A stretch of 64,000 nucleotides of DNA, from positions 186,001-250,000 of the forward strand of contig SVOT01000002.1 in NCBI GenBank assembly GCA_015066225.1. Direction: 5' to 3'. Origin of the DNA: Oscillospiraceae bacterium. Its GTDB lineage: Bacteria > Bacillota > Clostridia > Oscillospirales > Acutalibacteraceae. Positions 44,501 to 53,255 of this stretch are shown piece by piece; position 1 is the first letter of the stretch, and the number at the start of each line of letters is the position of its first letter. The notes under the pieces were generated by a model. It ran no database searches. It worked only from the letters and a program-made list of their open reading frames with translations, and was not told where the DNA came from. The position numbers and the translations under genes were made by a program.

Positions 44501-45949
44501 TCAAAATCTGAAATCTCTGCGGTTGGAGTTTTTGATGTCTGCGATGTTACTTTTGGCAATTTCCTTAACCTTTTCACCGGGGATTTTTTCAAGCTCCGAT
44601 TTAATGAGCTCATAACCGATTTTCTTTGTTTCATCGCTTGCGTAATCTTCAAGGTATTCTGAAAGCGTCATAAGTGCGTTGGGATGGCAGCAGTTAAGTA
44701 TCTGTCCCGATTTGCAGAGGCTCATAAATCTGTCACCTGTTCTGCCCTCGCGGTAGCAGGCGGTGCAGAATGAGGGGATATGACCGTTTTCCATAAGCCA
44801 GCGAACAACCTCATCAAGTGTTCTTTGGTCGGAAACGTCAAATTGCTCAGAGTCGTGGGGGCGCTCCTCCTCGGTGTAGCCGCCCACAGAGGTGCGTGAT
44901 GCACCGCTGATTTGCGAAATGCCAAGGTGAAGAACCTCGCCACGTACCTTCTCACTTTCACGGGTGGAAATAATCATACCTGTGTAGGGTACAGCAATTC
45001 TTATGCAGGCGATGATTTTTTTGAACATATCATCGCTCAGACCGTTGTCAAAGGTGTCGGGGTCAATATCGTCGGCACGTTTAAGGCGCGGTACGCTGAT
45101 TGTGTGGGGGCCAACGCCGTGAACAGCCTCAAGGTGCTCTGCGTGCATAAGAAGACCGACGAACTCATACATATATTTTTCAAGTCCGAACAAAACGCCT
45201 AGACCAACGTCATCAATGCCACCCTCCATAGCTCTGTCCATAGCTTCTGTGTGGTAGTCGTAATCGTGCTTGGGGCCTGTGGGATGAAGCTCGAGGTAGC
45301 TCTCCTTGTGGTAGGTTTCCTGGAAAAGGATATATGTGCCGATGCCTGCATCCTTGAGCTTTCTGTAGTTTTCAACGGTTGTTGCGGCTATATTTACGTT
45401 AACTCGGCGGATAGCACCGTTTTTGTGGTTGACGCTGTAAATTGTCTTTATGCACTCAAGGATATATTCAATGGGGTTGTTTTTGGGGTCTTCGCCTGCT
45501 TCAATGGCAAGGCGCTTGTGACCCATATCCTGAAGTGCGATAACCTCGTTTTTAACCTCCTCCTGTGTCAGCTTTTTACGGGCGATATGCTTATTTTTGA
45601 GGTGATAGGGGCAATAAACACAGCCGTTTACACAGTAGTTTGAAAGGTAAAGGGGAGCGAACATAACGATTCTGTTGCCATAAAACTTCTGTTTTATGTC
45701 GTTGGCGAGAGCGTACATTTCTTCAATCTTCTCTTTGTTTTCACAAGCGAGAAGTACAGCCGCATCCCTGTGTGTGAGGCCTGTGCAGCGGTAGCCGTTG
45801 CCCTCCTTTACGGGGCGTGCTTTTTCAAGAATTTCGTCAATAAGCTTGAAGTTATTTTTATTTTCCTCGGCATATTTTATTGTTTCTAATATTTCGCCGT
45901 CGTTAATAAACTCTTCTGCTTTAAGGGATTTGGGGTTGTAAATTGCCAT
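44501..45949 (-). CDS. hydG: [FeFe]-hydrogenase maturation radical SAM enzyme HydG
   Basis: Tyrosine lyase that supplies CO and CN ligands for the hydrogenase H-cluster. The 482 residues have the radical SAM motif C-x3-C-x2-C (YCVNGCVYCPYH, about 109-120), conserved VGGYTEEERPHDSEQF, and the C-terminal cysteine cluster (FCTACYREGRTG ... ILNCCHPNA) that holds the auxiliary iron-sulfur cluster. It lies 4 nt after hydE and 9 nt before hydF. Confidence 0.97.
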   Translation of the reverse strand: MAIYNPKSLKAEEFINDGEILETIKYAEENKNNFKLIDEILEKARPVKEGNGYRCTGLTHRDAAVLLACENKEKIEEMYALANDIKQKFYGNRIVMFAPLYLSNYCVNGCVYCPYHLKNKHIARKKLTQEEVKNEVIALQDMGHKRLAIEAGEDPKNNPIEYILECIKTIYSVNHKNGAIRRVNVNIAATTVENYRKLKDAGIGTYILFQETYHKESYLELHPTGPKHDYDYHTEAMDRAMEGGIDDVGLGVLFGLEKYMYEFVGLLMHAEHLEAVHGVGPHTISVPRLKRADDIDPDTFDNGLSDDMFKKIIACIRIAVPYTGMIISTRESEKVRGEVLHLGISQISGASRTSVGGYTEEERPHDSEQFDVSDQRTLDEVVRWLMENGHIPSFCTACYREGRTGDRFMSLCKSGQILNCCHPNALMTLSEYLEDYASDETKKIGYELIKSELEKIPGEKVKEIAKSNIADIKNSNRRDFRF

Positions 45950-45953
45950 AATA

Positions 45954-47003
45954 TCAATCCTTTCGTATATCTCCTCGGTCTGTTACTATTTCATAGCCGA
46001 TTTTTTCAATTTTGTTTTTTAACTGTGTAATATGAAATGCATTTTCTGCACCTGTGTTCAGCTTGTTGTTATAAAGCGCGTATTTTTTTCTTGCGTTTTC
46101 GGGTGAGAGGTTGGGCATAACAACGTTTGCGCCCGAAAGAATACCAAGCTCCCGACCCTCGGGGTGAATTGTTCCCAATGCCGTTGTTGAGGGTAGAAGA
46201 ATATTCGGCTTTATAAGGCGGATTATTGAAAGCAAAAAGCAAGTCAGCTCTGCACTGCCACCGGGATATTCGCCAAATGGTGTGTCTTTGTGGGGCACAA
46301 AGGGTCCAATACCGCACATTTCGGGCTGAAATTCTTCAATGAATTTTAAATCCTCTGCAATATGGCGATTGTTTTGGAAGGGTGCACCCACCATAAAACC
46401 GCAACCCGTCTGAAAACCAAGCTTTTTGAGTGTTTGTAAACAGTTTATTCTTGTTTTTAAAAGCATTTTTTCGGGGTGGAGCCTTGAATAAAGCTCCTCG
46501 TTTATTGCTTCGTGCCTGAGAAGATAGCGGTCTGCCCCCGCTTTTTTCAGAAGACGGTAGCTTTCCTCGGAGCGCTCGCCCATAGAAAGAGTTATTGCGC
46601 AATCGGGGAAAAGTGCTTTTATTTTTTTTACAATGTCGCAAAGAACCTTGTCGGTGAAAAAACCATCCTCACCACCCTGCAGTACAAAGGTGCGAAAGCC
46701 CAGCTTATAGCCGTTTTCGGCACAGCTTAGTATTTCGTCGGGTGTGAGCCTGTATCGCTGGCAAAGAGTGTTGCTTTTTCGTATTCCGCAATAAAAACAA
46801 TCGTTTTTGCAGATGTTGCTTATTTCAATGAGCCCACGTATAAAAACGGCGTTGCCGTAAATGCTTTTGCGGATGTTTTCCGCTTTTTTGCGTAAATATT
46901 CGGTTGTTTCTTCGTTTCTGTTTTCTAAAAGGAATTCGTATTCAGCAAGAGAAAGTGAATGCTCCCTTTCAAGCTTATCAATTAATTTAAGTATATTATT
47001 CAT
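45954..47003 (-). CDS. hydE: [FeFe]-hydrogenase maturation radical SAM enzyme HydE
   Basis: Radical SAM enzyme of 349 residues that acts in building the organic part of the 2Fe subcluster. It has the C-x3-C-x2-C motif in ISNICKNDCFYCGIRKSN (about 62-79), FVLQGGEDGFF, the GFMVGAPFQNNRHIAEDL block and LPSTTALGTIHPEGRE. The start overlaps the stop of the TM1266-like regulator by 8 nt. Confidence 0.96.
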   Translation of the reverse strand: MNNILKLIDKLEREHSLSLAEYEFLLENRNEETTEYLRKKAENIRKSIYGNAVFIRGLIEISNICKNDCFYCGIRKSNTLCQRYRLTPDEILSCAENGYKLGFRTFVLQGGEDGFFTDKVLCDIVKKIKALFPDCAITLSMGERSEESYRLLKKAGADRYLLRHEAINEELYSRLHPEKMLLKTRINCLQTLKKLGFQTGCGFMVGAPFQNNRHIAEDLKFIEEFQPEMCGIGPFVPHKDTPFGEYPGGSAELTCFLLSIIRLIKPNILLPSTTALGTIHPEGRELGILSGANVVMPNLSPENARKKYALYNNKLNTGAENAFHITQLKNKIEKIGYEIVTDRGDIRKD

Positions 47004-47253
47004 CGCTAATCACATTTGAAAAAACGGTTTTTGCGCTTACACCGGGGAGATTTCCGATTTTTCCGCTGAGTGTTGAAATGATGTCTTGGGGAGCATCCAC
47101 CGCAACGCTTATAAGACTTATATGCCGTTGACGGTAGGGGATTCCCATTCTGCCGATAATATATTCTCCGTAGTTGTGAAGAATTGAGTTAAGCTGATCA
47201 ACTGAGTCGTTTTTTTCAACGATAATGCTGATAACTGCAACACGAGATGCCAA
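46996..47253 (-). CDS. TM1266-family iron-only hydrogenase system regulator
   Basis: 85-residue ACT-like protein (ASRVAVISIIVEKNDSVDQL, then NSILHNYGEYIIGRMGIPY and a final GNLPGVSAKTVFSNV strand) of the putative regulators that accompany hydrogenase maturation genes. ACT folds bind small effectors, but the ligand is unknown. The start is TTG with GGGAGTG upstream, and the gene opens the hyd operon behind the leader at 47271-47360. Confidence 0.9.
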   Translation of the reverse strand: MASRVAVISIIVEKNDSVDQLNSILHNYGEYIIGRMGIPYRQRHISLISVAVDAPQDIISTLSGKIGNLPGVSAKTVFSNVISDE

Positions 47254-47270
47254 AAAATATCACTCCCAAC

Positions 47271-47300
47271 AAAAAATGACGCACCAATGGTAGGTGCGTC
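47271..47300 (-). terminator. Leader terminator ahead of the hyd operon
   Basis: GACGCACC / GGTGCGTC with a 7-nt loop followed on the minus strand by ATTTTTTG, within the 5' UTR and only 20 nt before the first start codon. The position indicates attenuation rather than the end of an operon. Confidence 0.8.
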
Positions 47301-47360
47301 GTTAGTAAATCTTTGCGCCTACCTTTCCCTCAGGGCGAAGCCCTTTATGTCAGGTACTAC
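47271..47360 (-). promoter_or_regulatory. Attenuator or riboswitch-like leader of the hyd operon
   Basis: A leader of about 90 nt. On the minus strand it contains TACCT near the 5' end, the hairpin AGGGC-TTC-GCCCT, then AAGGTAGGCGC, and lastly the terminator hairpin. GGTAGG can pair either with the upstream TACCT region or with CCTACC in the terminator loop and stem, giving two exclusive folds. I could not assign a known riboswitch class; the GCGCAAAG stretch slightly recalls the c-di-GMP-I class, but the rest does not fit. Confidence 0.6.
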
Positions 47361-47364
47361 AATA

Positions 47365-47393
47365 ATTATACAATATTTTAAAAAATATTTCAA
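47365..47393 (-). promoter_or_regulatory. Sigma-A promoter of the hyd maturation operon
   Basis: TTGAAA and TATAAT with 17-bp spacing on the minus strand. It lies just outside the 3' end of the GH63-like gene, whose stop is at 47400. Confidence 0.8.
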
Positions 47394-47399
47394 TATCGG

Positions 47400-48920
47400 T
47401 CAGGATTTAATTATTTCCTTTTTCCCGTTCCATATAATTTCAACGGTTACGGGGACATTCGATTTAACGGTAACAACAGGTTTTTCGTCAGCAGAAAGTC
47501 TTTTTTCGCATATTAAGGTGAGCTCACCGTTGTTGCCGAAGGGGTATTTTTCGATGCCGTGTTTGTTAAGGAGGTTTATGTGCCAGGTTATTTTGTTGCT
47601 TGCGGCATCGGGCTTAATGCCGAAAACGTATTCAAACATAACGGAAATGGGGATAAGCCCCGTCCAACCGACAAAATCCGACATTGAGGTGTTGCCCCTC
47701 ATAAATTTGCCGTTGCTTTTTTCGGGTGCATAGTTTTCAAAAAGAGTTCCGGTATCTTTAAATACGCTTACTGCCGCGTCAAGGTGGGTGCAGGCGATTT
47801 CGTGTGAAAGAGCGTATTCACCATAAGCATCAAGCCCCTTTAATACCATATAGTTTGTGGGAGCCCAAACAGAGCCGCACCAATAACCGCCTTGGTTATC
47901 GTATTCGGGATGGTCTTTTGAAAGAGTGGGGACTCTGTGGTCTGTTTTAAATTCAGTTTCGTTATTCAGGTGGGCAATAAAAATGTCTTTTCTTTCATCG
48001 GGGACACATTTTGCAAGAAGCGCCCAGAAAGCACCGATATGCTTAACACCGTTAAAAGTGTCATCGTTTTTGAGGTCATAATAAAAGCCTGTTTTTTCAT
48101 CCCACAGCTTTTCGTTGATAACCTTAAAGAGGTGGTCGCTTTCCTGCTTGAATTCGGGTATGAATTCCTCCCTGCCCAACTCCTTTGCCATTTTTATAAG
48201 AAGGTTGCAGGCGTTAAGCTCTTGCATACAGGCATCCACCCAAATCATATGACCGTGGCTGTAGCACACGTGGTATTTTTCGTCGAGTCTGGGGCAGTTA
48301 TCCATTCCGCAACCGTAGCCCGAAGAAAAATATGTGCCGTCACGCCAGGTGAAATGCTCCTGCATCCATTGATGGTATGCAACAAGGCAGGGAAAAACTC
48401 TTGCCAGCCTTTCTTTGTCACCAAAATTAAGGTAATATTCCCATTCGCACCACGTCATAACCTCGGGCCCGGTTGAAGCCGGGTCGTGGCGGGCGAAAAC
48501 GTCACAGCCCGTTTCTTCTTCGATCTGGCGGCAGATGAAGCCGTCAATATGTTGGTGAGCGTAAAAATTATCAAACGTTTCCTGGAATTTGAAAATTCTG
48601 TCAGCATATTTTCCGAACATAAGCATAAATGCGGAATCCCACATAAAAATACAGTTATTAAAAGCCGCATCAATGTAATTCTTGATAAAACCCGTGCCTT
48701 CCTTGGGTTGGCCAAGATTTTTAAAGGCTATTTCCCATGCCTTCCAATAACAATCAATATAATCCTTGTGGTTTTCCCAAATCGGTTGGGGGAGCTTTTC
48801 TTTTTCTTCGTTGAAAATCGGAAGAGGGGAGTTGTCAACCTCTGCGCCAATAAAAGAATTTTCTTCCATCAGCTCCTTGTCGTCGTATGTAATTTCGTTG
48901 TTTTGTTTGAATGCTATCAT
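47400..48920 (-). CDS. GH63-like glycosidase, (alpha/alpha)6 barrel
   Basis: Cytoplasmic protein of 506 residues without signal peptide. Features include FIKNYIDAAFNNCIFMWDSAFMLMF, the HDPASTGPEVMTWCEWEYYL block, and GGYWCGSVWAPTNYMVLKGL followed by FENYAPEK near the C-terminus, with the W/D/E positions usual for trehalase-like and MGH1-type GH63 hydrolases. It probably hydrolyses a small glucoside or mannosyl derivative. The ATG follows CAGGTGATATT. It is downstream of uxaC on the same strand, with a hairpin (GCCCCCTC/GAGGGGGGC, 48937-48957) between them. Confidence 0.78.
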   Translation of the reverse strand: MIAFKQNNEITYDDKELMEENSFIGAEVDNSPLPIFNEEKEKLPQPIWENHKDYIDCYWKAWEIAFKNLGQPKEGTGFIKNYIDAAFNNCIFMWDSAFMLMFGKYADRIFKFQETFDNFYAHQHIDGFICRQIEEETGCDVFARHDPASTGPEVMTWCEWEYYLNFGDKERLARVFPCLVAYHQWMQEHFTWRDGTYFSSGYGCGMDNCPRLDEKYHVCYSHGHMIWVDACMQELNACNLLIKMAKELGREEFIPEFKQESDHLFKVINEKLWDEKTGFYYDLKNDDTFNGVKHIGAFWALLAKCVPDERKDIFIAHLNNETEFKTDHRVPTLSKDHPEYDNQGGYWCGSVWAPTNYMVLKGLDAYGEYALSHEIACTHLDAAVSVFKDTGTLFENYAPEKSNGKFMRGNTSMSDFVGWTGLIPISVMFEYVFGIKPDAASNKITWHINLLNKHGIEKYPFGNNGELTLICEKRLSADEKPVVTVKSNVPVTVEIIWNGKKEIIKS

Positions 48921-48963
48921 AATATCACCTGAAAATGCCCCCTCAAAAGAGGGGGGCTATATA

Positions 48964-50364
48964 TTATTCTACTCCAAAATATTTCACAGCGTTGTTATAT
49001 GAAATATCCTGCACAACCCTTGAAAGGAATTCGATATCCTCGGGGTATTTGCCCTCTTCCACAAGGTCGCCGAGAAGCTCGCAGAGAATTCTGCGGAAAT
49101 ATTCGTGGCGGGGGTAAGAAAGAAAGCTTCTTGAGTCGGTAATCATACCCACAAATTTTGAAATAACGCCAAGATTCATAAGGGTCTGCATCTGTGTTCT
49201 CATGCCGTCGTAGTTGTCGTTGAACCACCAGGCAGAGCCGAACTGAATTTTGCTCTCTGCTTCGTCGGACTGGAAGTTGCCAAGCATTGTGCCGAGAACG
49301 TAGTTATCCTTGGGGTTAAGGGTAAAAAGAACAGTTTTCGGGAGAGCGTATTCTGTATTCATCGCATCAAGAAGCCGTGAAAGATTAACGGCTATTTCAT
49401 AGTCTGCAACGGAGTCGTAGCCTGTGTCGGGGCCAAGCTTTTTAAACATAACGCCATTGTTATTTCTCATTGCGCCGATATGAATTTCCATACCCCAGCC
49501 AAGACGGGCATATTCATTTGCAAGGAAAAGCATAAGCTCGGTTTTGTATTTGTCAATTTCGTCTTTCGTGAGTTCTTCGCCGGAAAGACGTTTTTTGAAT
49601 ATTTCATTAAGTTCATCTTCACTTGCCCTGTTATAGGGTACATAGGTGAAAGCGTGGTCGGATGCTCTGCAGCCCATTTCTGCGAAAAACTCGATTCTTG
49701 AAAGAAGAGCTTTTTTGAGCTCAGTGAATGTGGGCACAGCCTTACCTATAACGCTTTCAAGGGCTTTAACCCAATCGTTGTAGCCGTCAAGCTCAATTCC
49801 TAAAGCCTTATCGGGGCGGAAGGCGGGAAGAACCTTGCATTTAAATGATTTATCTTCAGCCAAAAGCTTGTGATATTCGAGAGTGTCTGCCGCATCGTCT
49901 GTTGTGCAGACAAATTTCACGTTGCTTTTTTCAATAAGCTCACGGGGAGTGAAGCCACCTGCCTTTATTTTTGCATTTGCCTTTTCCCAGATTTCGTCGC
50001 AGGTTGCGGGTGAAAGGGGCTCGTAAATGTCAAAATATCTTTGCAATTCAAGGTGAGTCCAATGGTAAAGGGGGTTGCCGATAAGGTTGGGCATTGCACT
50101 TGCCCATGCCTTGAATTTTTCATAGGGTGTTTTGTCGCCTGTGATGTACTCCTCGCTTATACCGCAGGAGCGCATACCACGCCATTTGTAGTGGTCGCCG
50201 CCAAGCCACAGGTAGGCAATATCCTCAGGTGTTTTGTTTTCATATATTTCTTTGGGCTGAAGGTGGCAATGCCAGTCGAAAATGGGTGTGTTTTCACAAG
50301 CCGCATAGAGTTTTTTTGCAGTTTCGGTGGAAAGAAGAAAATCCTTATCCATAAATTTTTTCAT
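48964..50364 (-). CDS. uxaC: Glucuronate isomerase
   Basis: Isomerises D-glucuronate to D-fructuronate and D-galacturonate to D-tagaturonate, the entry step of hexuronate breakdown. The 466 residues have the full family pattern: KFMDKDFLLSTETAKKLY, IFDWHCHLQPKEI (metal-binding HxH, about 29-41), the GDHYKWRGMR block, CTTDDAADTLEYH, and LGWGMEIHIGAMRNNN. It is divergent from the LarA-like gene, sharing a 109-nt promoter region, which links the two halves of the uronate/sugar-acid cluster. Confidence 0.97.
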   Translation of the reverse strand: MKKFMDKDFLLSTETAKKLYAACENTPIFDWHCHLQPKEIYENKTPEDIAYLWLGGDHYKWRGMRSCGISEEYITGDKTPYEKFKAWASAMPNLIGNPLYHWTHLELQRYFDIYEPLSPATCDEIWEKANAKIKAGGFTPRELIEKSNVKFVCTTDDAADTLEYHKLLAEDKSFKCKVLPAFRPDKALGIELDGYNDWVKALESVIGKAVPTFTELKKALLSRIEFFAEMGCRASDHAFTYVPYNRASEDELNEIFKKRLSGEELTKDEIDKYKTELMLFLANEYARLGWGMEIHIGAMRNNNGVMFKKLGPDTGYDSVADYEIAVNLSRLLDAMNTEYALPKTVLFTLNPKDNYVLGTMLGNFQSDEAESKIQFGSAWWFNDNYDGMRTQMQTLMNLGVISKFVGMITDSRSFLSYPRHEYFRRILCELLGDLVEEGKYPEDIEFLSRVVQDISYNNAVKYFGVE

Positions 50365-50393
50365 AAAATCGCCTCCGAAAAATTTCTTTTAAT

Positions 50394-50422
50394 ATATTAT
50401 CACACAACAGTAATATTTTCAA
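50394..50422 (-). promoter_or_regulatory. Sigma-A promoter of uxaC
   Basis: TTGAAA and TAATAT with 17-bp spacing on the minus strand. A plus-strand promoter for the divergent larA-like gene was not clear. Confidence 0.65.
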
Positions 50423-50473
50423 CGAAAAGCCTAAAAATAAAAACAATAACATTATTTAGCAAGAGGTGATGTT

Positions 50474-51718
50474 TTGTTTATTGAAAGCGGCGGAGTTATT
50501 GATGACGAAAGGCTTTTTGATATCATAAAAAAATCTGTGGAAGGGAGAAATCTCAGAAAGGTTCTTCTTTTGCCGCCCGACTATACAAGAATGTATTCGG
50601 GTGCAGGCAAAATCACAAATATGTATTATAACCTTTTGAAGAAAACCTGTCAGGTTGATATTATGCCTGCTCTCGGCACACATCGCCCCGTTACCAAAGA
50701 GGAAAGCGAGGTGTTTTTCGGTAAAGATATTCCGTACGAAAAGCTGATTGTTCACAACTGGCGAACGGACGTTGTTAAAATCGGCGAGGTTCCGTCGGAA
50801 TTTGTTGAAAGTGTTTCAGAGGGGCTTGTAGATACCAAAATAGATGTTGAAATAAATAAAAGGTTGTTAGATAAATCCTATGACCTTATTATTTCAATCG
50901 GGCAGGTTGTGCCCCACGAGGTTGTTGGTATGGCAAACTACTCGAAAAACATTTTTGTCGGCTGCGGCGGAAGCAGTATGATAAATTCCTCGCATATGCT
51001 TGGTGCTTTTTACGGCCTTGAACGGATTATGGGCAGAGACTTTTCGCCTGTGAGAAAGGTTTTTGACTATGCTGAGGAAAATTTTATTAAGGATATTCCG
51101 CTGATGTATGTTCTCACGGTTACCACAACAAACGAAAACGACGAGACCCTTCTTCACGGCATATATATCGGCAGAAAACGGGAGCTTTTTCAGATGTCTG
51201 TGGGTAAAAGTCAGCAAAAGAATATGACCAGGCTTTCAAAGCCCATTAAAAAGGCGGTTGTTTTTCTTGACCCGAGAGAATTCAGAAGCACGTGGCTTGG
51301 CAATAAAGCGGTTTACAGAACACGAATGGCGATGGCAAGCGGCGGCGAGTTGATTGTGCTTGCACCCGGTGTTAAAAAATTCGGAGAGGATGACGAAAAC
51401 GACAGGCTCATAAGAAAATACGGTTACGTTGGCAGAAAAAAGGTTCTTGAGCTTGTGAAAGAGGAGGAAGAGCTGAAAAATAATCTTTCGGTGGCGGCGC
51501 ACCTTATCCACGGCTCTTCTGACGGAAATTTCAATGTCACCTATTGCACAAAGCACCTTACAAAAGAAGAGGTTGAAGGTGTGGGCTTCGGTTATATACC
51601 ATACGATGAAGCCGTGAAAAAGTATGACCCCAAAAAGCTGAAGGATGGCTATAACACGGTTGACGGGGAGGAAATCTATTATATAAGTAATCCGGCACTC
51701 GGGTTGTGGACGGTTTAA
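50474..51718 (+). CDS. LarA-family (DUF2088) hydroxyacid epimerase
   Basis: 414 residues of the nickel-pincer-dependent lactate racemase family. Family segments are LLLPPDYTRMYSGAG near the start, the PALGTHRPVTKEE histidine loop (about 73-85), and ISIGQVVPHEVVGMANYSKN near 140, where LarA has the His and Lys that hold the cofactor. With uxaC, a 6-phosphogluconate dehydrogenase and a PfkB sugar-acid kinase next to it, a sugar-acid (mannonate/gluconate) epimerase is more likely than a lactate racemase; this is inference. The start is TTG, with AGAGGTG upstream. No larB, larC or larE cofactor genes are in the window. Confidence 0.8.
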   Translation: MFIESGGVIDDERLFDIIKKSVEGRNLRKVLLLPPDYTRMYSGAGKITNMYYNLLKKTCQVDIMPALGTHRPVTKEESEVFFGKDIPYEKLIVHNWRTDVVKIGEVPSEFVESVSEGLVDTKIDVEINKRLLDKSYDLIISIGQVVPHEVVGMANYSKNIFVGCGGSSMINSSHMLGAFYGLERIMGRDFSPVRKVFDYAEENFIKDIPLMYVLTVTTTNENDETLLHGIYIGRKRELFQMSVGKSQQKNMTRLSKPIKKAVVFLDPREFRSTWLGNKAVYRTRMAMASGGELIVLAPGVKKFGEDDENDRLIRKYGYVGRKKVLELVKEEEELKNNLSVAAHLIHGSSDGNFNVTYCTKHLTKEEVEGVGFGYIPYDEAVKKYDPKKLKDGYNTVDGEEIYYISNPALGLWTV

Positions 51719-51730
51719 TATAATAAATGT

Positions 51731-51753
51731 AGGGGACGGTCTTGACCGTCCCG
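51731..51753. repeat. Dispersed palindromic repeat, copy 2
   Basis: GGGACGGTC-TT-GACCGTCCC between the LarA-like gene and gnd, with the same flanking GTAG and G as the copy at 5842-5865. Confidence 0.65.
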
Positions 51754-51774
51754 CTTTAAGAAAGGAACAAATCA

Positions 51775-53226
51775 ATGAAAAAAGCAGATATAGCACTTAT
51801 CGGGCTCGCGGTAATGGGCGAAAACCTTGCAATGAATATGGAAAGCAAGGGCTTTACCGTGGCGGTATTTAACAGGGAAAACGGCGTTGTTGATAAATTT
51901 ATCAACGGACGAGGCAAAAACAAAAGCTTTATCGGTGCACATACTTTAGAGGAATTGGTTGAAAAAACAGAAAAGCCGAGAAAGATAATGATGATGATAA
52001 AAGCGGGCTCACCTGTTGACGAGGTCATAGAAAAGCTCATACCGCTTCTCGAAAAGGGCGACATTATTATTGATGGCGGCAATTCGCATTTCGAGGATAC
52101 CGAAAGGCGCACAAAATACGTTGAAAGCAAAGGTCTTTTCTACATCGGCACAGGTGTTTCGGGCGGTGAAGAGGGGGCACTCAACGGGCCCTCAATGATG
52201 CCCGGCGGCTCAGAAAAAGCGTGGCAAAGCGTCAAGCCGATTTTTCAGGCAATTTGTGCCAGAACAGATGATGGCACACCCTGTTGCGATTGGGTAGGCT
52301 CAGGCGGGGCGGGCCATTTTGTTAAAATGGTTCACAACGGCATTGAATACGGCGATATGGAGCTTATAAGTGAAATATACCATTTTATGAAAGTGATTCT
52401 TGAGTTTTCTGCTGAGGATATGCACAGAGTTTTTTCACAATGGAGCGAGGGCAGGCTGGGCAGCTACCTTATTGATATCACCGCAGAAATCTTCACCGTT
52501 AAGGATGAGGACGGCACACCCCTTGTTGAAAAAATACTCGACTCTGCAGGGCAAAAGGGAACAGGTAAATGGACGGGCATCACAGCCCTCGGTGAGGGTG
52601 TGCCCCTGACACTTATAACCGAATCGGTTTTTGCAAGGTATCTCAGCTCAATGAAGGAGGAGCGAGCAGAGGCATCAAAGGAGCTGACGGGACCCTTTAT
52701 AGATTTCAAGGGCGAAAGGGAAGAATACGTGGGCAGAATGGAAGAAGCCCTTTATTGTGCGAAAATAATTTCCTATGCACAGGGATATGCATTGATGAGA
52801 GAGGTTTCACAAAAATACAACTGGGAGCTCAAATTTGGCGGTATTGCCCTTATGTGGCGTGGCGGCTGCATAATCAGAAGTGTTTTTCTTGACAAAATCA
52901 AAGAGGCTTTTGACAAAAACAAGGATTTAAAAAATCTGCTTCTTGACGGATATTTTAAAAACGAGGTTCTTGGCGGAATGGAAAGCCTGAGAAAAATCTG
53001 CGCAATTTGTATGCTCAACGGTGTGTATGCTCCGTCTCTGAGCGCCGCACTCACTTATTTTGACGGCTACCGCTCTGAAAAGCTACCCGCGAACCTTATC
53101 CAGGCACAAAGAGATTTTTTTGGCGCCCACACCTATGAAAGAACAGATTTCCCGAGAGGAAAATTTTTTCACACCAACTGGACAGGTAAAGGCGGCAACA
53201 CAGCCTCAACAAGCTATAATGCGTAA
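51775..53226 (+). CDS. gnd: 6-phosphogluconate dehydrogenase (decarboxylating)
   Basis: Oxidises 6-phosphogluconate to ribulose 5-phosphate and CO2. The 483 residues match the long, NADP-type enzyme: Rossmann motif IALIGLAVMGENLAMNME (about 6-23, with Ala replacing the usual Gly after GL), GGNSHFEDTERR, the catalytic FVKMVHNGIEYGDMELI (about 183-199), GKWTGITALGEGVPLTLI, and the C-terminal RDFFGAHTYERTD plus HTNWTGKGGNTAS. Between the LarA-like epimerase and the sugar kinase it may serve gluconate use as well as the pentose phosphate pathway. Confidence 0.97.
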   Translation: MKKADIALIGLAVMGENLAMNMESKGFTVAVFNRENGVVDKFINGRGKNKSFIGAHTLEELVEKTEKPRKIMMMIKAGSPVDEVIEKLIPLLEKGDIIIDGGNSHFEDTERRTKYVESKGLFYIGTGVSGGEEGALNGPSMMPGGSEKAWQSVKPIFQAICARTDDGTPCCDWVGSGGAGHFVKMVHNGIEYGDMELISEIYHFMKVILEFSAEDMHRVFSQWSEGRLGSYLIDITAEIFTVKDEDGTPLVEKILDSAGQKGTGKWTGITALGEGVPLTLITESVFARYLSSMKEERAEASKELTGPFIDFKGEREEYVGRMEEALYCAKIISYAQGYALMREVSQKYNWELKFGGIALMWRGGCIIRSVFLDKIKEAFDKNKDLKNLLLDGYFKNEVLGGMESLRKICAICMLNGVYAPSLSAALTYFDGYRSEKLPANLIQAQRDFFGAHTYERTDFPRGKFFHTNWTGKGGNTASTSYNA

Positions 53227-53255
53227 AAGCGGATGGACGCGTAAAAGGAGTAGAA

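Noticed and set aside
47271-47360. c-di-GMP-I (GEMM) riboswitch
   Set aside because: Only the GCGCAAAG stretch is similar; the second conserved stem and the receptor part could not be found.
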